Below the pieces are notes generated by a model. It did not search any database. It saw only the letters and a list, made by a program, of their open reading frames with translations, and was not told the DNA's origin. A program made the translations under genes and the position numbers. This document shows positions 53,027 through 62,607 of a stretch of DNA of 64,000 bases, in pieces (position 1 is the first letter of the stretch; each line of letters starts with the position of its first letter). Origin of the DNA: CALAGB01 sp963713965 (GTDB lineage: Bacteria > Chloroflexota > Chloroflexia > Thermomicrobiales > Thermomicrobiaceae); the NCBI GenBank assembly GCA_963713965.1, contig OY970217.1, forward strand, positions 1,488,001-1,552,000, read 5' to 3'.

Positions 53027-56000
53027 GTGAACGCAGCCGCTCCCTACGTCTTCATCAGCTACGCCAGCGCCGACCGGGATCGCGTGCTGCCACTCGTCGA
53101 CCGCTTGGAGGCGGCGGGAGTGCGAACGTGGATCGACCGGGACGGCATCCACGGTGGCGCCAATTACGCCCTCGTGATCACCGAGGCCATCCAGGGCGCA
53201 TCTGTCCTGCTCCTCTTCGCCTCGCCGGCATCGCTGGCGTCCCGCAACGTCAAACAGGAACTCGCGCTCGGCTGGCGGTATGAGAAACCGTATCTGCCGC
53301 TGCTGCTGGAGCCGGTGACTATGCCGGGTGAACTGGCCTACTGGCTGGAAGGCTCACAGTGGATCGAGACTCTGGATCGTTCGGAATCGGATTGGCTGGG
53401 CGACATCGCTAAGGCGTTGCCACCCCACGGCATCGAGGTGCCGGTGCCGGAGGCCGAGACGAGGCTCCGCCCGGGAGCGGCCGCTGCTGGTTGGCCGCGA
53501 GCGAGAGCAGACGATCTTGCGTGAGCACCTCGACCGGATGCTGGCGGGCCAGGGCGGCACAATCCTGGTGGGTGGCGAGGCGGGCATCGGTAAGACGACG
53601 CTGGTCGAGGATCTGAGCGTGCAGGCCGAGGAGGCGGGCTGCCTCGTCCTCTGGGGCCATGCCTACGATTTCAGCGTGACGCCACCATACGGTCCATGGC
53701 TGGAGATCTGGCGACAGTATCGGCGTACAGCTGCTCACATGCCACCGTTGCCGCCCTTTATCTTCGACGTCAAGGAACTGGCGAAGATCGGCTCGCAGGA
53801 GACCCTGTTTGCGGAAGTCTCCGATTTTCTCCGGAGTGCCGCTGCGAAACGTCCGCTTCTCCTCGTGCTCGATGACCTCCATTGGTCGGATCAGGCAACG
53901 CTTGACTTTTTCCGCATGCTTGCGCGCCAGGTATCCGGCCAGCGGATCTTGCTATTGGCCACCTATCGTTCTGATGAATTGCACCGTCGCCATCCTCTCT
54001 ACACGCTGCTCCCTCTCTTGGTCCGTGAAGCCGGAGCCGAGCGACTTGACGTGCGGCAGCTCGACAAAGACGGCAACAGAACGTTGATCCAGGAGCGCTA
54101 TGAGCTGGACGAGCCTGATCAGGACCGACTGGAGCGGTACCTGGAAGACCACGCCGAGGGGAATCCGCTCTACGCGGGCGAGCTCTTGCGCACGCTGGAG
54201 GAAGCGAACGTGCTGCGGCAGGAAGGGCGAGGTTGGCAGCTCGCGAACCTGGACCGGGTGCGCATACCACCGCTGCTCCAACAGGTCATCGAGGGTCGAC
54301 TGACGCGGCTGGAGGAGACGACGCGCGAACTGTTGCAAGTGGCGGCGGTCATCGGGCCGACGGTCCCAGTCGACCTTTGGCAGCAGGTGAGCGGAGCGAG
54401 CGACGAAGCGCTGTTGGCAGCTATCGAGCAAGGGCAGGCCGCCCAACTGATCGAAGAGACGGAAGACGACAGTTACCGCTTCCGGCATGCCTTGCTGCGG
54501 GAGGCGCTCTATGAAGAGATGGTCGCCCTGCGGCGCCGCCTTTGGCACCGAATAGTGGCTGAATCGCTCGAGTCGCAGCCACTACCCGACCCCGACAGTA
54601 TCGCCTACCACTACGGTCAGGCGCGTGATAGTAGGGCCGGCGCCTGGCTGGTCCGAGCCGGCGAACGAGCCACGAGGAGCTTTGCTTGGCTCACGGCGGC
54701 GGCGCGGCTGGAGGCGGCGCTCGAGCTTTCAGAGACGTCGCGGGAGCGGTGTTGGCTCCTCTACTGCATCGGTCGCCTCCGCCGCTGGACCAACCCGCGT
54801 GCGGCCGTCGAATCCTACCGGGAAGCTCGTGCTCTCGCCGCGCAGGTAGGTGATGCGGTTCTCCACGCCTACTGCCTCTTCGATGAAGGTACGGCACTCG
54901 CATTCCTCGATGAGTTCGAAAGCGCGCTCGACCTGATGGCCGCCGGAGCCGACGAGATCGATGCCCTGCCCCTGGACCACCTCTTCAGCTATCCGGGCTT
55001 GCTCGACTGGGCCTCTGCTTCGCTGGTGGCAGAACCGGTCCCTTCCGGGGTCATGCTGCCCGCGCTCAATCCTCGCCGTCCGACCTATGTCGCGTGGCTG
55101 ATAACAGCCGGCCATCTACACGAAGCGATCGAGCAGGGCGAGGCGTATTTGCAGGCAGCCGACGCCGCACCTTGGCTGAGCGACGTCCATACCGATGCGA
55201 TCGGCGACGATCTCACCTTCGGGCTGTCCATTGCCTACGGCGAACTGGCTCGACGAGCTGACCAGCTCCGCCTCTACGAGCGGTGGCATGAGGCCGCGAA
55301 ACGCCGGGAAATTCCCGTGTCCGCCGGCCTGGGCGCCATGTTTGAATTGCGATCCCTTCTGCAGTTCGACACGACGAACCTCGCGGCCCGCCAGCAGCTC
55401 ATCGGTGTCATGGAGCCGGCGTTCACCAAGCCTGAGGAGTCATCCGACACTACTCCATCGATCGCCCACCACGTACTTGAAGGGCGCTGGGAAGTGGCGC
55501 GGCGCATCGCAGAGAGGATCATTGCCAACCTGGATCTGCCGCACGCCAGGGCCTATCTCTACGAGACCGCGGAACTGGTACGCCAGCAGGGCGATCGTAC
55601 GCTCGCCTGGTCCCTCGTCGCCGTCCATTTTCCGGACGGTCCACCGGCATCGATCCAGCATCCATCATCTCCGCTTACCGAACTGGTCGTCCTCGCGGCC
55701 ATGCTCGCGCTCGACGACGGTGATCAGCCGCTTGCCTCCCGCTGGATCGAGCTCTTGGAAGGCATGCTCGAGCAGAGCGGAGCCCTGCGGCCCCGACCCA
55801 GTCTGCTGATGCTAAGAGCCCGTCTCGCACAAGCTAACGGCGACCTTCAGGCCGCGCTCGATTTCGCTCAGCAAGGGTTCGACCTGGCAACGCAGTTCGG
55901 TATGCCGCTGGCGAACCTCATCTCCCAACGCCAACTCGGCGAACTCCTGACTGCGAACGGCCAATATGCACGTGCCGAGGACCACCTGCGCGAGTCACTC

Positions 56001-56213
56001 CGCCTCGCGGACGCGTGCGCCGCGCCGTTCGAGCGGGCTCTGACGTTGTTGGAGATCGCCAAGCTGCGGGCAGCGCAGAGACGCACGGACGAAGCCCGCG
56101 AGTTGGTCTCCGCAGTTCGCGCGGTCTGCGAGCCGCTGGAAGCGAGGCCGACGCTTGAGCGGATCGACGCACTCGAGCAACAAATGGCGGACAAGGAGAC
56201 GGCCGATGCCTGA
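53027..56213 (+). pseudogene. TIR-STAND ATPase-TPR protein, copy C, one frameshift after TIR
   Basis: The best preserved copy. The TIR domain starts at GTG 53027 (GGGGGA upstream) with SYASADRDR, TWIDRDGIHGGANY and NVKQELALGW. The TIR frame continues to a stop at 53524 through a nonsense tail. From about 53470 homology resumes in another frame as RERPLLVGREREQTILREH and runs on without interruption: Walker A GGEAGIGKTT, Walker B LLLVLDDLHWSD, winged-helix-like region, and TPR repeats to the stop at 56213. A single one-base difference near 53470 (GCTCCGCCCGGGAGC) would restore one protein of about 1060 residues. If the shift is real, TIR and ATPase would be separated. Phase variation or programmed shifting cannot be excluded. 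Confidence 0.82.
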
Positions 56214-56261
56214 GTCGCTGCCAGGGCACACGGCGAAACACTTTGACCGGCTACCTCCGTG

Positions 56262-57584
56262 TCAGGCCGTGAACGCGTGAAACTGCGGCAGATGATCCCG
56301 GTTCTGCGCGAGCATCTCGTTGACCATGTCCTTGATCTCTGCGAGGGAGAGCATGGCTGCCGTCAAGGGGTCGTGGCAGATGGCTTGATAGACGAGTCGA
56401 GGATCGCCAGTCAGCGCTGCCTCGACCGCCATCTCCTCGATTTGGGCACTCAAACTGGTGAGCGCCGCGACCTGTGGCGGCAGCGGCCCGACGTAAACCG
56501 GACTGAAGCCCTGTTTGCTGGCGAAAGCCGGCACCTCGACGCAGGCGTCGGGCGGTAGGTTCGGGATCAAGCCGGTGTTGGGTAGGTTGCCGTTGAAGGC
56601 AAAGGGCTCGCCACCCAGCAGCGCATTGATGATCGGGGCCGCGTACTCGCTGCCGCGCTGGAGGTCAAGTGGCGCGTGAAACCACTCCTCCACCGTCCGT
56701 TGCCAGGTGTCTCGACGCGCACGGTATTCGTTCAGGATGAACCGGTCGTGTCCAGGGTTCCAACCGGTTCCGTGGGTGCAATAGCGCTCTATGAGGTCGA
56801 GCCGCTTGCGGAACCAGGCGTTGTACTCCGAGTTGTGACCTGAGGATTCGGTCACGTAGTAGTCGAATGCCAGGAACATCTCGTTGCGCACCTGTTCCTC
56901 GTCGTACACCTCGGGGCGCGTCGTCACCGCCTCTCGGATCAGCGGGTAGGCGTCCTCGCCGTTCCACTCGTACTTGAGGTACCAGGCCATGTGATTGATC
57001 CCGGCACAGGTATAGGTGATCTCCTCCATCGGCGCGCCGATCCAACGTGCCAGCATCTCCGCCGTACCCTGCACCGAATGGCACAGACCGGTCACCCGCA
57101 CCTGCGTCTCCCGCTGTATGGCGCGACACAGCATCGCCATCGGGTTGGTGTAGTTGAGCAGGTAGGCACGCGGCGCGAGCTCTTCGATGTCCCGGCAAAT
57201 GTCCAGCATCACCGGGATGGTGCGCAGTGCTCTGAAGATGCCGGCGGGGCCACGCGTGTCGCCGACGTTGATCGAGATGCCGTACTTGGCCGGGATCAAG
57301 ATGTCGTGCTGCCAGACGTCAATGCCTCCCGGCAGGATGGTGCACAGGACCGCGTCCGCGCCCTCAAGCGCTTCCCGTCGATCGGTGGTGGCCAACACCG
57401 TAGCCGGCGCCCGCGTCGCTTCGACGTATCGTTCGGTCGCGCGACGTGCAAACTCCAGGCCCTTCGGATCGATGTCCATCAGCGCGATGGTCGCGTCTTC
57501 CAGCATTGGAAACGTCAATAGATCCCGCACGAGATTGCGCGTGAAAACGAAGCTGCCGGCTCCGATGAAGGCGATCTTGGTCAC
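56262..57584 (-). CDS. GH4-family alpha-galactosidase/alpha-glucosidase
   Basis: A 440-residue glycosidase of family 4, which works by an NAD- and Mn-dependent redox mechanism. MTKIAFIGAGSFVFTRNLVRDLL is the NAD-binding fold, NYTNPMAMLCRA is the family's substrate/metal block, and GLCHSVQGTAEML with AGINHMAWYLKYEW contain the Cys and His metal ligands. The closest known group is MelA/alpha-galactosidase-like, but sugar preference is not proven. GTG 57584 has GGAGAACACC upstream. It is downstream of a nitroreductase-like gene on the same strand. Confidence 0.88.
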   Translation of the reverse strand: MTKIAFIGAGSFVFTRNLVRDLLTFPMLEDATIALMDIDPKGLEFARRATERYVEATRAPATVLATTDRREALEGADAVLCTILPGGIDVWQHDILIPAKYGISINVGDTRGPAGIFRALRTIPVMLDICRDIEELAPRAYLLNYTNPMAMLCRAIQRETQVRVTGLCHSVQGTAEMLARWIGAPMEEITYTCAGINHMAWYLKYEWNGEDAYPLIREAVTTRPEVYDEEQVRNEMFLAFDYYVTESSGHNSEYNAWFRKRLDLIERYCTHGTGWNPGHDRFILNEYRARRDTWQRTVEEWFHAPLDLQRGSEYAAPIINALLGGEPFAFNGNLPNTGLIPNLPPDACVEVPAFASKQGFSPVYVGPLPPQVAALTSLSAQIEEMAVEAALTGDPRLVYQAICHDPLTAAMLSLAEIKDMVNEMLAQNRDHLPQFHAFTA

Positions 57585-57608
57585 GGTGTTCTCCGATGGC
57601 TGCTTTGA

Positions 57609-57995
57609 TCAGCCGACGCCGGCGGGGAACTCGATCCTCACCGGGAGCGACGTCCGACCCCACTCGGTGAGATCGCCGTCGCTCGTAGCGTACTTGGTCA
57701 CCAGCAACTCGCGGGCAACCGCGTCTTCAGAGCTGCCCATCTCAACCAGATGAGCGACGCCGTCGCGGGTTTCGTCGCCCAGCTCGATGGTGACATGGGG
57801 GTTTGCCTGGAGGTTGCGGACCCAGTCAGCCCGCTCGCGTCCTCCGGCACGCAGATAGAGCCGTCCATCATGCACGGCAAACCAGATCTCGATCCGATGT
57901 GCTCGACCAGTACGACGACCAATGGTGGTCAAGTACAGGTACGGCTCGCTGGCCGATAGTTGTGGCCAAGCGAGCTCATCTTGCACCGCGGTCAT
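57609..57995 (-). CDS. Deazaflavin (F420)-dependent nitroreductase-like protein
   Basis: A 128-residue split-barrel protein. YLYLTTIGRRTGRAHRIEIWFAVHDGRLYL with WVRNLQANPHVTIEL is the Ddn/DUF385-type signature. Such proteins use F420H2 and reduce quinones or nitro compounds. ATG 57995 has no obvious ribosome binding site; an internal GTG three codons later is an alternative. With the LLM genes it supports F420 use in this organism. It lies 24 bases upstream of the GH4 gene. Confidence 0.75.
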   Translation of the reverse strand: MTAVQDELAWPQLSASEPYLYLTTIGRRTGRAHRIEIWFAVHDGRLYLRAGGRERADWVRNLQANPHVTIELGDETRDGVAHLVEMGSSEDAVARELLVTKYATSDGDLTEWGRTSLPVRIEFPAGVG

Positions 57996-58116
57996 CAGCG
58001 GGCGGCCCCACTCGGTGTCTGAAGGCGCATTTGCATGGCTGTCATCCTCCTCACCGTCGTGCCCCTAACGGCGTGGTCATGTCATTCTCGCGTCGTTCTG
58101 GGCGTCTCGTCTCCCG

Positions 58117-58623
58117 CTACTTCGGCACGTCGTAGGCGGGGTCCGGGTCGTCGTGGACCGGGAAGCCCATCTTGCCCTTCGGCGCGATGTTGATCTGAAA
58201 CACGATGTTGTTCGGATCGTGAAAGAAGAGCGTGTTGCCCGGCGCATACTGATGGATCGGCACGTCATGCTGCTCGAGCCGCTTGCGCCACGCCTCAAGC
58301 TCCTCGTTGCTTTCGACGAAGAAGCAGATGTGGTCCAGCATGCGGCCAGTCTTCGGCAGAGTCGCCTCCTGGAACTCCTGCAGTTGTGCGTCCGGGAACT
58401 CGAAGAAGGCGAAGACGGTGTTCGGCGCCACCGTGATGAAGTAGTGTCGTTCGTGCCCTTCGCGTCCGAGCCGGTGAGCCAGCGCCACTTCACTGCCGAG
58501 CACGTCGCGATAGAACGCCACTGTCTTGGGCATATCGTTGGTGACCAATGCGATGTGGTGCAGCCACGGGAACGGGCTCTTCAGTCCGTCACGGTCGGGC
58601 AATGACAACGGTGCATCAGGCAT
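58117..58623 (-). CDS. VOC-family dioxygenase/glyoxalase-like protein
   Basis: A 168-residue VOC-fold protein. WLHHIALVTNDMPKTVAFYRDVLG is the first unit with its metal His, and MLDHICFFVESNEELEAWRKRLEQHDVP and NTLFFHDPNNIVFQIN the second unit with further ligands (His, Glu-type). It resembles type I ring-cleavage dioxygenases and their relatives. GAGAGGAAC precedes the ATG. It is close to the D-threonine-aldolase-like gene (40 bases upstream) on the same strand, so they may be linked in a catabolic operon. Confidence 0.82.
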   Translation of the reverse strand: MPDAPLSLPDRDGLKSPFPWLHHIALVTNDMPKTVAFYRDVLGSEVALAHRLGREGHERHYFITVAPNTVFAFFEFPDAQLQEFQEATLPKTGRMLDHICFFVESNEELEAWRKRLEQHDVPIHQYAPGNTLFFHDPNNIVFQINIAPKGKMGFPVHDDPDPAYDVPK

Positions 58624-58663
58624 GGGTGTTCCTCTCTTACTAGACGTGATTCAATGCGTCGAC

Positions 58664-59770
58664 TTACCGCGATCGTCCGCGCGCTGCCACCGGCCAGACA
58701 GCCTCGACCATGCCGTCACGCGCCACGACGTAGGCGTCGTGCAGGTTGACGGTGGTGCAGACGTGTCCAGGCTGGAAGCGGACTTTGTCTCCCACGCGCA
58801 ACGATAGCGCGTCGCCCTCGAGCAACAGCTTGACGTGCTCTTCAGACAGGCTGACCGTCTTGGAGTCGCGGAAGTCCGCCATGACCGGCAGACCCAGCTC
58901 AGACGTCGCCGTCTTCAAGCCAATGTCGGCCACGGCACGCTCCCGGGTCGGTCGGCTGACGATGGTCGACCAAATGTACAAAGCGGGCTCAAAGACGGCG
59001 CTCGGACCCTCTACCGTCCCGTACTTGGCATCCATGAAGACGTAGGATCCGGCCTGAATCTCGTCGAACCCTTCGATGGTGCTGGTAATATCGAAGGTAC
59101 CGGTCCCGCCGCCGCTGATTACCGGCACCGGCACGCCGGCCGCCTCAATCATCTGCCGCGTCTCGATGACTGGCGCCATAGCCTCCAGCACGCGCTCCCG
59201 GCGGTTCTCGTGCCCATCCAGCATCACCAGGTGCCCTTCGTAGCTCTGGATGCCGAAGAAACGGATGTTGGGCAAGGACGCAACCTGCTTGGCAAGCTCC
59301 ACGGCCTCGGAACCAGGCTCGACTCCGCAGCGGTCCATCCCGACGTTCACCTCAACCAGCAACCGCACCGACGATCCGGCCGCCACCGCCGCGTCGGAGA
59401 TCTGGCGGGCGTTGTCGATGTTGTCGACCGCGGCCGCCACGTCAATCTGCCGGCCCAACCGCACCAGGCGCCCGATCTTGTGCGCGCCAACGATCTGATT
59501 GGCGATAAGGATGTCGTTGACGCCTCCCGCCGCCAGCGCCTCGGCTTCCCCCAGCTTGGCACATGTGGCCCCGACCGCGCCCGCCTTGATCTGCTTGTTG
59601 GCGATGATTGGGCTCTTGTGCGTCTTGGCGTGCGGCCGCAGCTTGGCCCGGCTCCCGGCGAAGAACTCGGCCATGCGGGCGATGTTCCGCTCCATGGCGT
59701 CGGCGTCGATCACCAGCGCGGGGGTATCGACCTCCGACAGCGGCCGTCCAATAATCTCGCTCTCGAACAT
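58664..59770 (-). CDS. DSD1-family PLP enzyme (D-threonine aldolase / D-serine dehydratase-like)
   Basis: A 368-residue alanine-racemase-like fold-type III PLP enzyme. LRPHAKTHKSPIIANKQ carries the PLP lysine (HxKTHK), VEVNVGMDRCGVEPG follows the barrel strand, and the C-terminal VRFQPGHVCTTVNLHDAYVV holds the His-Cys metal pair of D-threonine aldolases and D-serine dehydratases. It likely acts on D-hydroxy amino acids. AGGAAGACGGG precedes the ATG. Upstream on the plus strand is a divergent LLM gene. Confidence 0.85.
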   Translation of the reverse strand: MFESEIIGRPLSEVDTPALVIDADAMERNIARMAEFFAGSRAKLRPHAKTHKSPIIANKQIKAGAVGATCAKLGEAEALAAGGVNDILIANQIVGAHKIGRLVRLGRQIDVAAAVDNIDNARQISDAAVAAGSSVRLLVEVNVGMDRCGVEPGSEAVELAKQVASLPNIRFFGIQSYEGHLVMLDGHENRRERVLEAMAPVIETRQMIEAAGVPVPVISGGGTGTFDITSTIEGFDEIQAGSYVFMDAKYGTVEGPSAVFEPALYIWSTIVSRPTRERAVADIGLKTATSELGLPVMADFRDSKTVSLSEEHVKLLLEGDALSLRVGDKVRFQPGHVCTTVNLHDAYVVARDGMVEAVWPVAARGRSR

Positions 59771-59920
59771 CCCGTCTTCCTCGTTTCAGCTAAACCCAGC
59801 AGAAGTCGTCAGATCTGTGCAAGCGTTCCGGTAGAGGCTAGTATGCTGAGACGGAGCGAGTCGGTCAATTCAGATCCTCCCCGATTTGGCTCGAAGACGT
59901 GTTCTCTGAAAGGATGGTTG

Positions 59921-60847
59921 GTGCAATTCGGGGTGCACATTCCGGTCATCGTGGGTGATGACGACGATCCGTCACTGGCCGATTTCGTCCGTTACGGGGT
60001 GACGGCAGAGCGGCTGGGCTACTCCACCATCGCTACGTCAGACCACGTCGTCGCACGCGGTGGATGGGTCGATGGCCCGACCATCCTGTCGGCCGTCGCG
60101 GGTACAACGTCGTCCATCGAGCTCGCCACGGCAATCTTGCTCCCGGCGCTGCGTCATCCGGCCACCGTCGCCCAGACGTTTGGGACTCTGGACCGCCTCT
60201 CCGGCAACCGGGTCATCCTGGGGGTCAGTGGCGGCGTGCTGCGGGACGAGTTCGATCTGATGGACGTGCCGTGGGAAGAGCGCTGGCAACGGCTGGACGA
60301 AGCGATCGTAGTTTTGCGACGGTTCTGGTCGGACGACGCGCCGCGATTCAAAGGCCGCTTTTATCACGTGGATGGAGTCGGTCCCAGGCCACGTCCCGAG
60401 CGTGGTGGCCCGCCCATCTGGATCGGTAGTTGGGGATCTGATCGAGGACTTGATCGAGTGGCGCGACTAGGCGACGGCTGGATCGCATCAGGCTTCAACA
60501 TCACGCCAGAGCGGTTTTCGACGGCCTGGCAATCACTCGCAGAGCGGCGAGCCGCGCTCGGAAAAGACCCCGAGTCATTCGACAACGCCCTGGCCTCGAT
60601 CTTCTTCTACATCACGTCGGATCCAGTTGAAGCCAAACGCGTCGCGCGTGACATCCTCGGCCCGGCACTCAATCGCGATCCCGACGATCTGCTGCGTCTG
60701 GCGTTGATGGGGAGCGCCGAGGAGTGTGCCGAGCGATTGGCTCGTTTCCGGGATTCGGGCGTGCAACGCGCCTGGATTTGGCCCGCCACCGACTCCGAGA
60801 CCCAAATCCAACGTTTTGCTGAAGAGGTCATTCCGCTCCTCAGGTGA
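59921..60847 (+). CDS. LLM-class flavin/F420-dependent oxidoreductase
   Basis: A 308-residue LLM TIM barrel. VQFGVHIPVIVGDDD, STIATSDHVVARGGWVDGPTIL, RVILGVSGGVLRDEFDLMDVPW and PPIWIGSWGSDRGLDRVARLGDGWI are the conserved blocks of the F420/FMN LLM class (probable F420-dependent family). A long upstream frame to 58835 is antisense to the D-threonine-aldolase-like gene and is not protein-like. GTG 59921 with AAAGGA six bases upstream gives a normal-length protein. Divergent from the DSD1 gene by about 150 bases. Confidence 0.83.
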   Translation: MQFGVHIPVIVGDDDDPSLADFVRYGVTAERLGYSTIATSDHVVARGGWVDGPTILSAVAGTTSSIELATAILLPALRHPATVAQTFGTLDRLSGNRVILGVSGGVLRDEFDLMDVPWEERWQRLDEAIVVLRRFWSDDAPRFKGRFYHVDGVGPRPRPERGGPPIWIGSWGSDRGLDRVARLGDGWIASGFNITPERFSTAWQSLAERRAALGKDPESFDNALASIFFYITSDPVEAKRVARDILGPALNRDPDDLLRLALMGSAEECAERLARFRDSGVQRAWIWPATDSETQIQRFAEEVIPLLR

Positions 60848-60894
60848 CGGTGAGTCCGGTCCGTGCAAAACCGCTATCCGCACTGGCGCGTGGG

Positions 60895-61419
60895 CTATTC
60901 GCCACGCACCTTGCTGTACATGACGATATCGTGCCAGGAGCCGTTGCGGAATTGCGCTTGACGCAGGGTTCCCTCGCGCATGAAACCGGCACGTTCCAGA
61001 GCACGCTGCTCGGCTACGTTCGCGACATCGACCGTCGCCTGGACTCGCGCGATCGAGTATGTCGCAAAGAGGTAGACCGTGAGCAGATCCTGCGCTTTAC
61101 TTCCGAAGCCGCGTCTGCGGTGTTCCGGAGCGATCGTGACGCCGATCTCGTAGACGCGGTTGGCACTCCCGCCACCGTGCTTCACGACGCGATAGCCCAC
61201 ATCACCCACCGCCTCGTCCGCTTTGTTGACGATCAGTAACCGGCCGTGATCGTCGCTGAGAAAGCCGTGTTGCGCGAACGCGTTTCGAATGTAGGTTGTC
61301 GTCTGCAACTCAAACGAGTTGTATTCGCCCTTGAAGTTCGGATCTTCCTCCCAGGCTTCGATTTGGGCCAGGTCCCCCTCCTCAATGGGGCGCAAGTCGA
61401 CGCGCTCGCCTCGTAGCAT
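60895..61419 (-). CDS. GNAT-family N-acetyltransferase (RimJ/RimL type)
   Basis: A 174-residue acetyltransferase. LRGERVDLRPIEEGDLAQIEAWE is the RimJ-type start. EIGVTIAPEHRRRGFGSKAQDLLTVYLF is acetyl-CoA motif A with the R-R-x-G-x-G/A loop, and VDVANVAEQRALERAGFMREGTLR is motif B. The substrate may be a protein N-terminus or a small amine; not readable. ATG 61419 has AGGAG five bases upstream and is preferred to GTG 61434. Convergent with the LLM gene. Confidence 0.85.
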   Translation of the reverse strand: MLRGERVDLRPIEEGDLAQIEAWEEDPNFKGEYNSFELQTTTYIRNAFAQHGFLSDDHGRLLIVNKADEAVGDVGYRVVKHGGGSANRVYEIGVTIAPEHRRRGFGSKAQDLLTVYLFATYSIARVQATVDVANVAEQRALERAGFMREGTLRQAQFRNGSWHDIVMYSKVRGE

Positions 61420-61434
61420 TGGAACTCCTGTCAC

Positions 61435-61860
61435 TCGTCAGGACTCTATCGTGAACCGTTCTGAGGCCTGCCTATTCGCGACTACGCGAGAAGCCTCGAG
61501 TCTTGATCTCAATCATCACTGTCGTCCAATCCGAAGCACACTCTCCGACGGATCATAGGTTATCCGCCTGGAGGTGGTGAAGCTACGAGGCGGTTGGCGC
61601 CCGTCCGTCGACTCACCCGCGACTACCCGGGGGTAGCCGGCACCTTCAATGGATTCCTGCTGCTCGACTGCAGAATCTGGCGCAAAGCAAAGGTTGTCGT
61701 TTCTGCTCGAGGAAGCCAGTACCGAACATACTCTAGATAGTTTGCAGGGGATCAATGACTCATTGCCGAGTGCGAAGCATAGACGTAGAATTCGGCATTT
61801 CCTGGAAAATCGGCCCTGATGTATATGGCGGTTCGCAAGCAACGTAAAGGGCGGTTGATC
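61435..61860. other. Intergenic region between the acetyltransferase and the WHPG-repeat protein
   Basis: About 425 bases. A candidate sigma70 promoter is at 61763-61791 (TTGCCG, 17-base spacer, TAGAAT). No convincing coding sequence with a ribosome binding site was seen elsewhere; short plus- and minus-strand frames lack protein features. Confidence 0.4.
61763..61791 (+). promoter_or_regulatory. Candidate promoter of the repeat-protein gene
   Basis: TTGCCG (61763-61768), 17-base spacer, TAGAAT (61786-61791), about 70 bases before ATG 61861. The match to consensus is moderate. Confidence 0.4.
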
Positions 61861-62472
61861 ATGGGTGTCATCCTGGACATTCTTCGTTTTTTCTTCAGTA
61901 ATGCGTCGAATCGTGATTCTCGCGCCACCAGCGTGGGAGTCAACCCGACTGCGCATCCGCGCCATGAAGGCTGGGTGCCAATGAGCGAGGTGCTCCCACC
62001 GGATGTGATCGAAAGTCTGCGGACTGCGATGCCAGCCGCGGCGTTCGCTCAGTTTGAGCGCGGAGTGCCGCCCTCGTTTCTCGCCAGATTTGAGAACGGC
62101 ATCCCTCCGGAAATGATGATCGGGTTGGCGGATATGCTGCCGACTGAAACGATCGAGCGGCTCAATCAATCGTTGCGAGATCACGCGCGTATGCGCGCCA
62201 GCGGCGGAACGATGCCGTCGCCCGCGGCGCGGATTGACGGTTTGCAGCAGCCTTCCAGCGTTCCCGAGCCGAGCTCGTGGGAATCGCAAGAGAGTGTGCC
62301 CGAACCCAAGTCATGGGAATCGGAGGCCAGCATCCCGCAGGCCAATCCCTGGATCCCGGACGCCAAGATCACCGGCGACGATCCCTGGCACCCGGGCCAG
62401 GCGGCGTCCGGCGACGATCCTTGGAATCCCGGACAGAACCGCAAGCGGGACGATCCCTGGCATCCGGGGTAA
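61861..62472 (+). CDS. Hypothetical protein with C-terminal WES and DDPWHPG repeats
   Basis: A 203-residue protein. The N-terminus MGVILDILRFFFSN is short and hydrophobic, like an anchor or amphipathic helix. A middle helical part (VLPPDVIESLRTAM, FAQFERGVPPSFLARFENGIPPEMM, LADMLPTETIERLN) contains three related segments of the form xxP.xx...(F/M). The C-terminal 60 residues repeat: PEPSSWESQES and PEPKSWESEAS, then NPWIPDAK, DDPWHPGQ, DDPWNPGQ and DDPWHPG. No known function. AAGGGCGG precedes ATG 61861. Ends before a strong hairpin at 62504. Confidence 0.6.
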   Translation: MGVILDILRFFFSNASNRDSRATSVGVNPTAHPRHEGWVPMSEVLPPDVIESLRTAMPAAAFAQFERGVPPSFLARFENGIPPEMMIGLADMLPTETIERLNQSLRDHARMRASGGTMPSPAARIDGLQQPSSVPEPSSWESQESVPEPKSWESEASIPQANPWIPDAKITGDDPWHPGQAASGDDPWNPGQNRKRDDPWHPG

Positions 62473-62503
62473 TCCCTTCCCGTTTCCAACGAAACACGCA
62501 AAT

Positions 62504-62536
62504 CGATACCGGCGCCCTTTTCAGACGCCGGTATCG
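62504..62536. terminator. Strong hairpin between convergent genes
   Basis: An 11-bp perfect stem (CGATACCGGCG/CGCCGGTATCG) with an 11-base loop CCCTTTTCAGA. T-rich flanks are weak (AGCTTTT about 14 bases later). Probably a shared terminator for the gene at 61861 and the convergent aminotransferase. Confidence 0.6.
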
Positions 62537-62607
62537 AGCATCTAGCTTTTGAGTCCGGTCGATGAGGACGCAGACGGTACAGCAATCTGCCGACTACTCA
62601 GGGTGAC

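Noticed and set aside
58835..59920. Long N-terminal extension of the LLM gene frame
   Set aside because: It runs antisense to the D-threonine-aldolase-like gene and lacks protein features; GTG 59921 has a good ribosome binding site.
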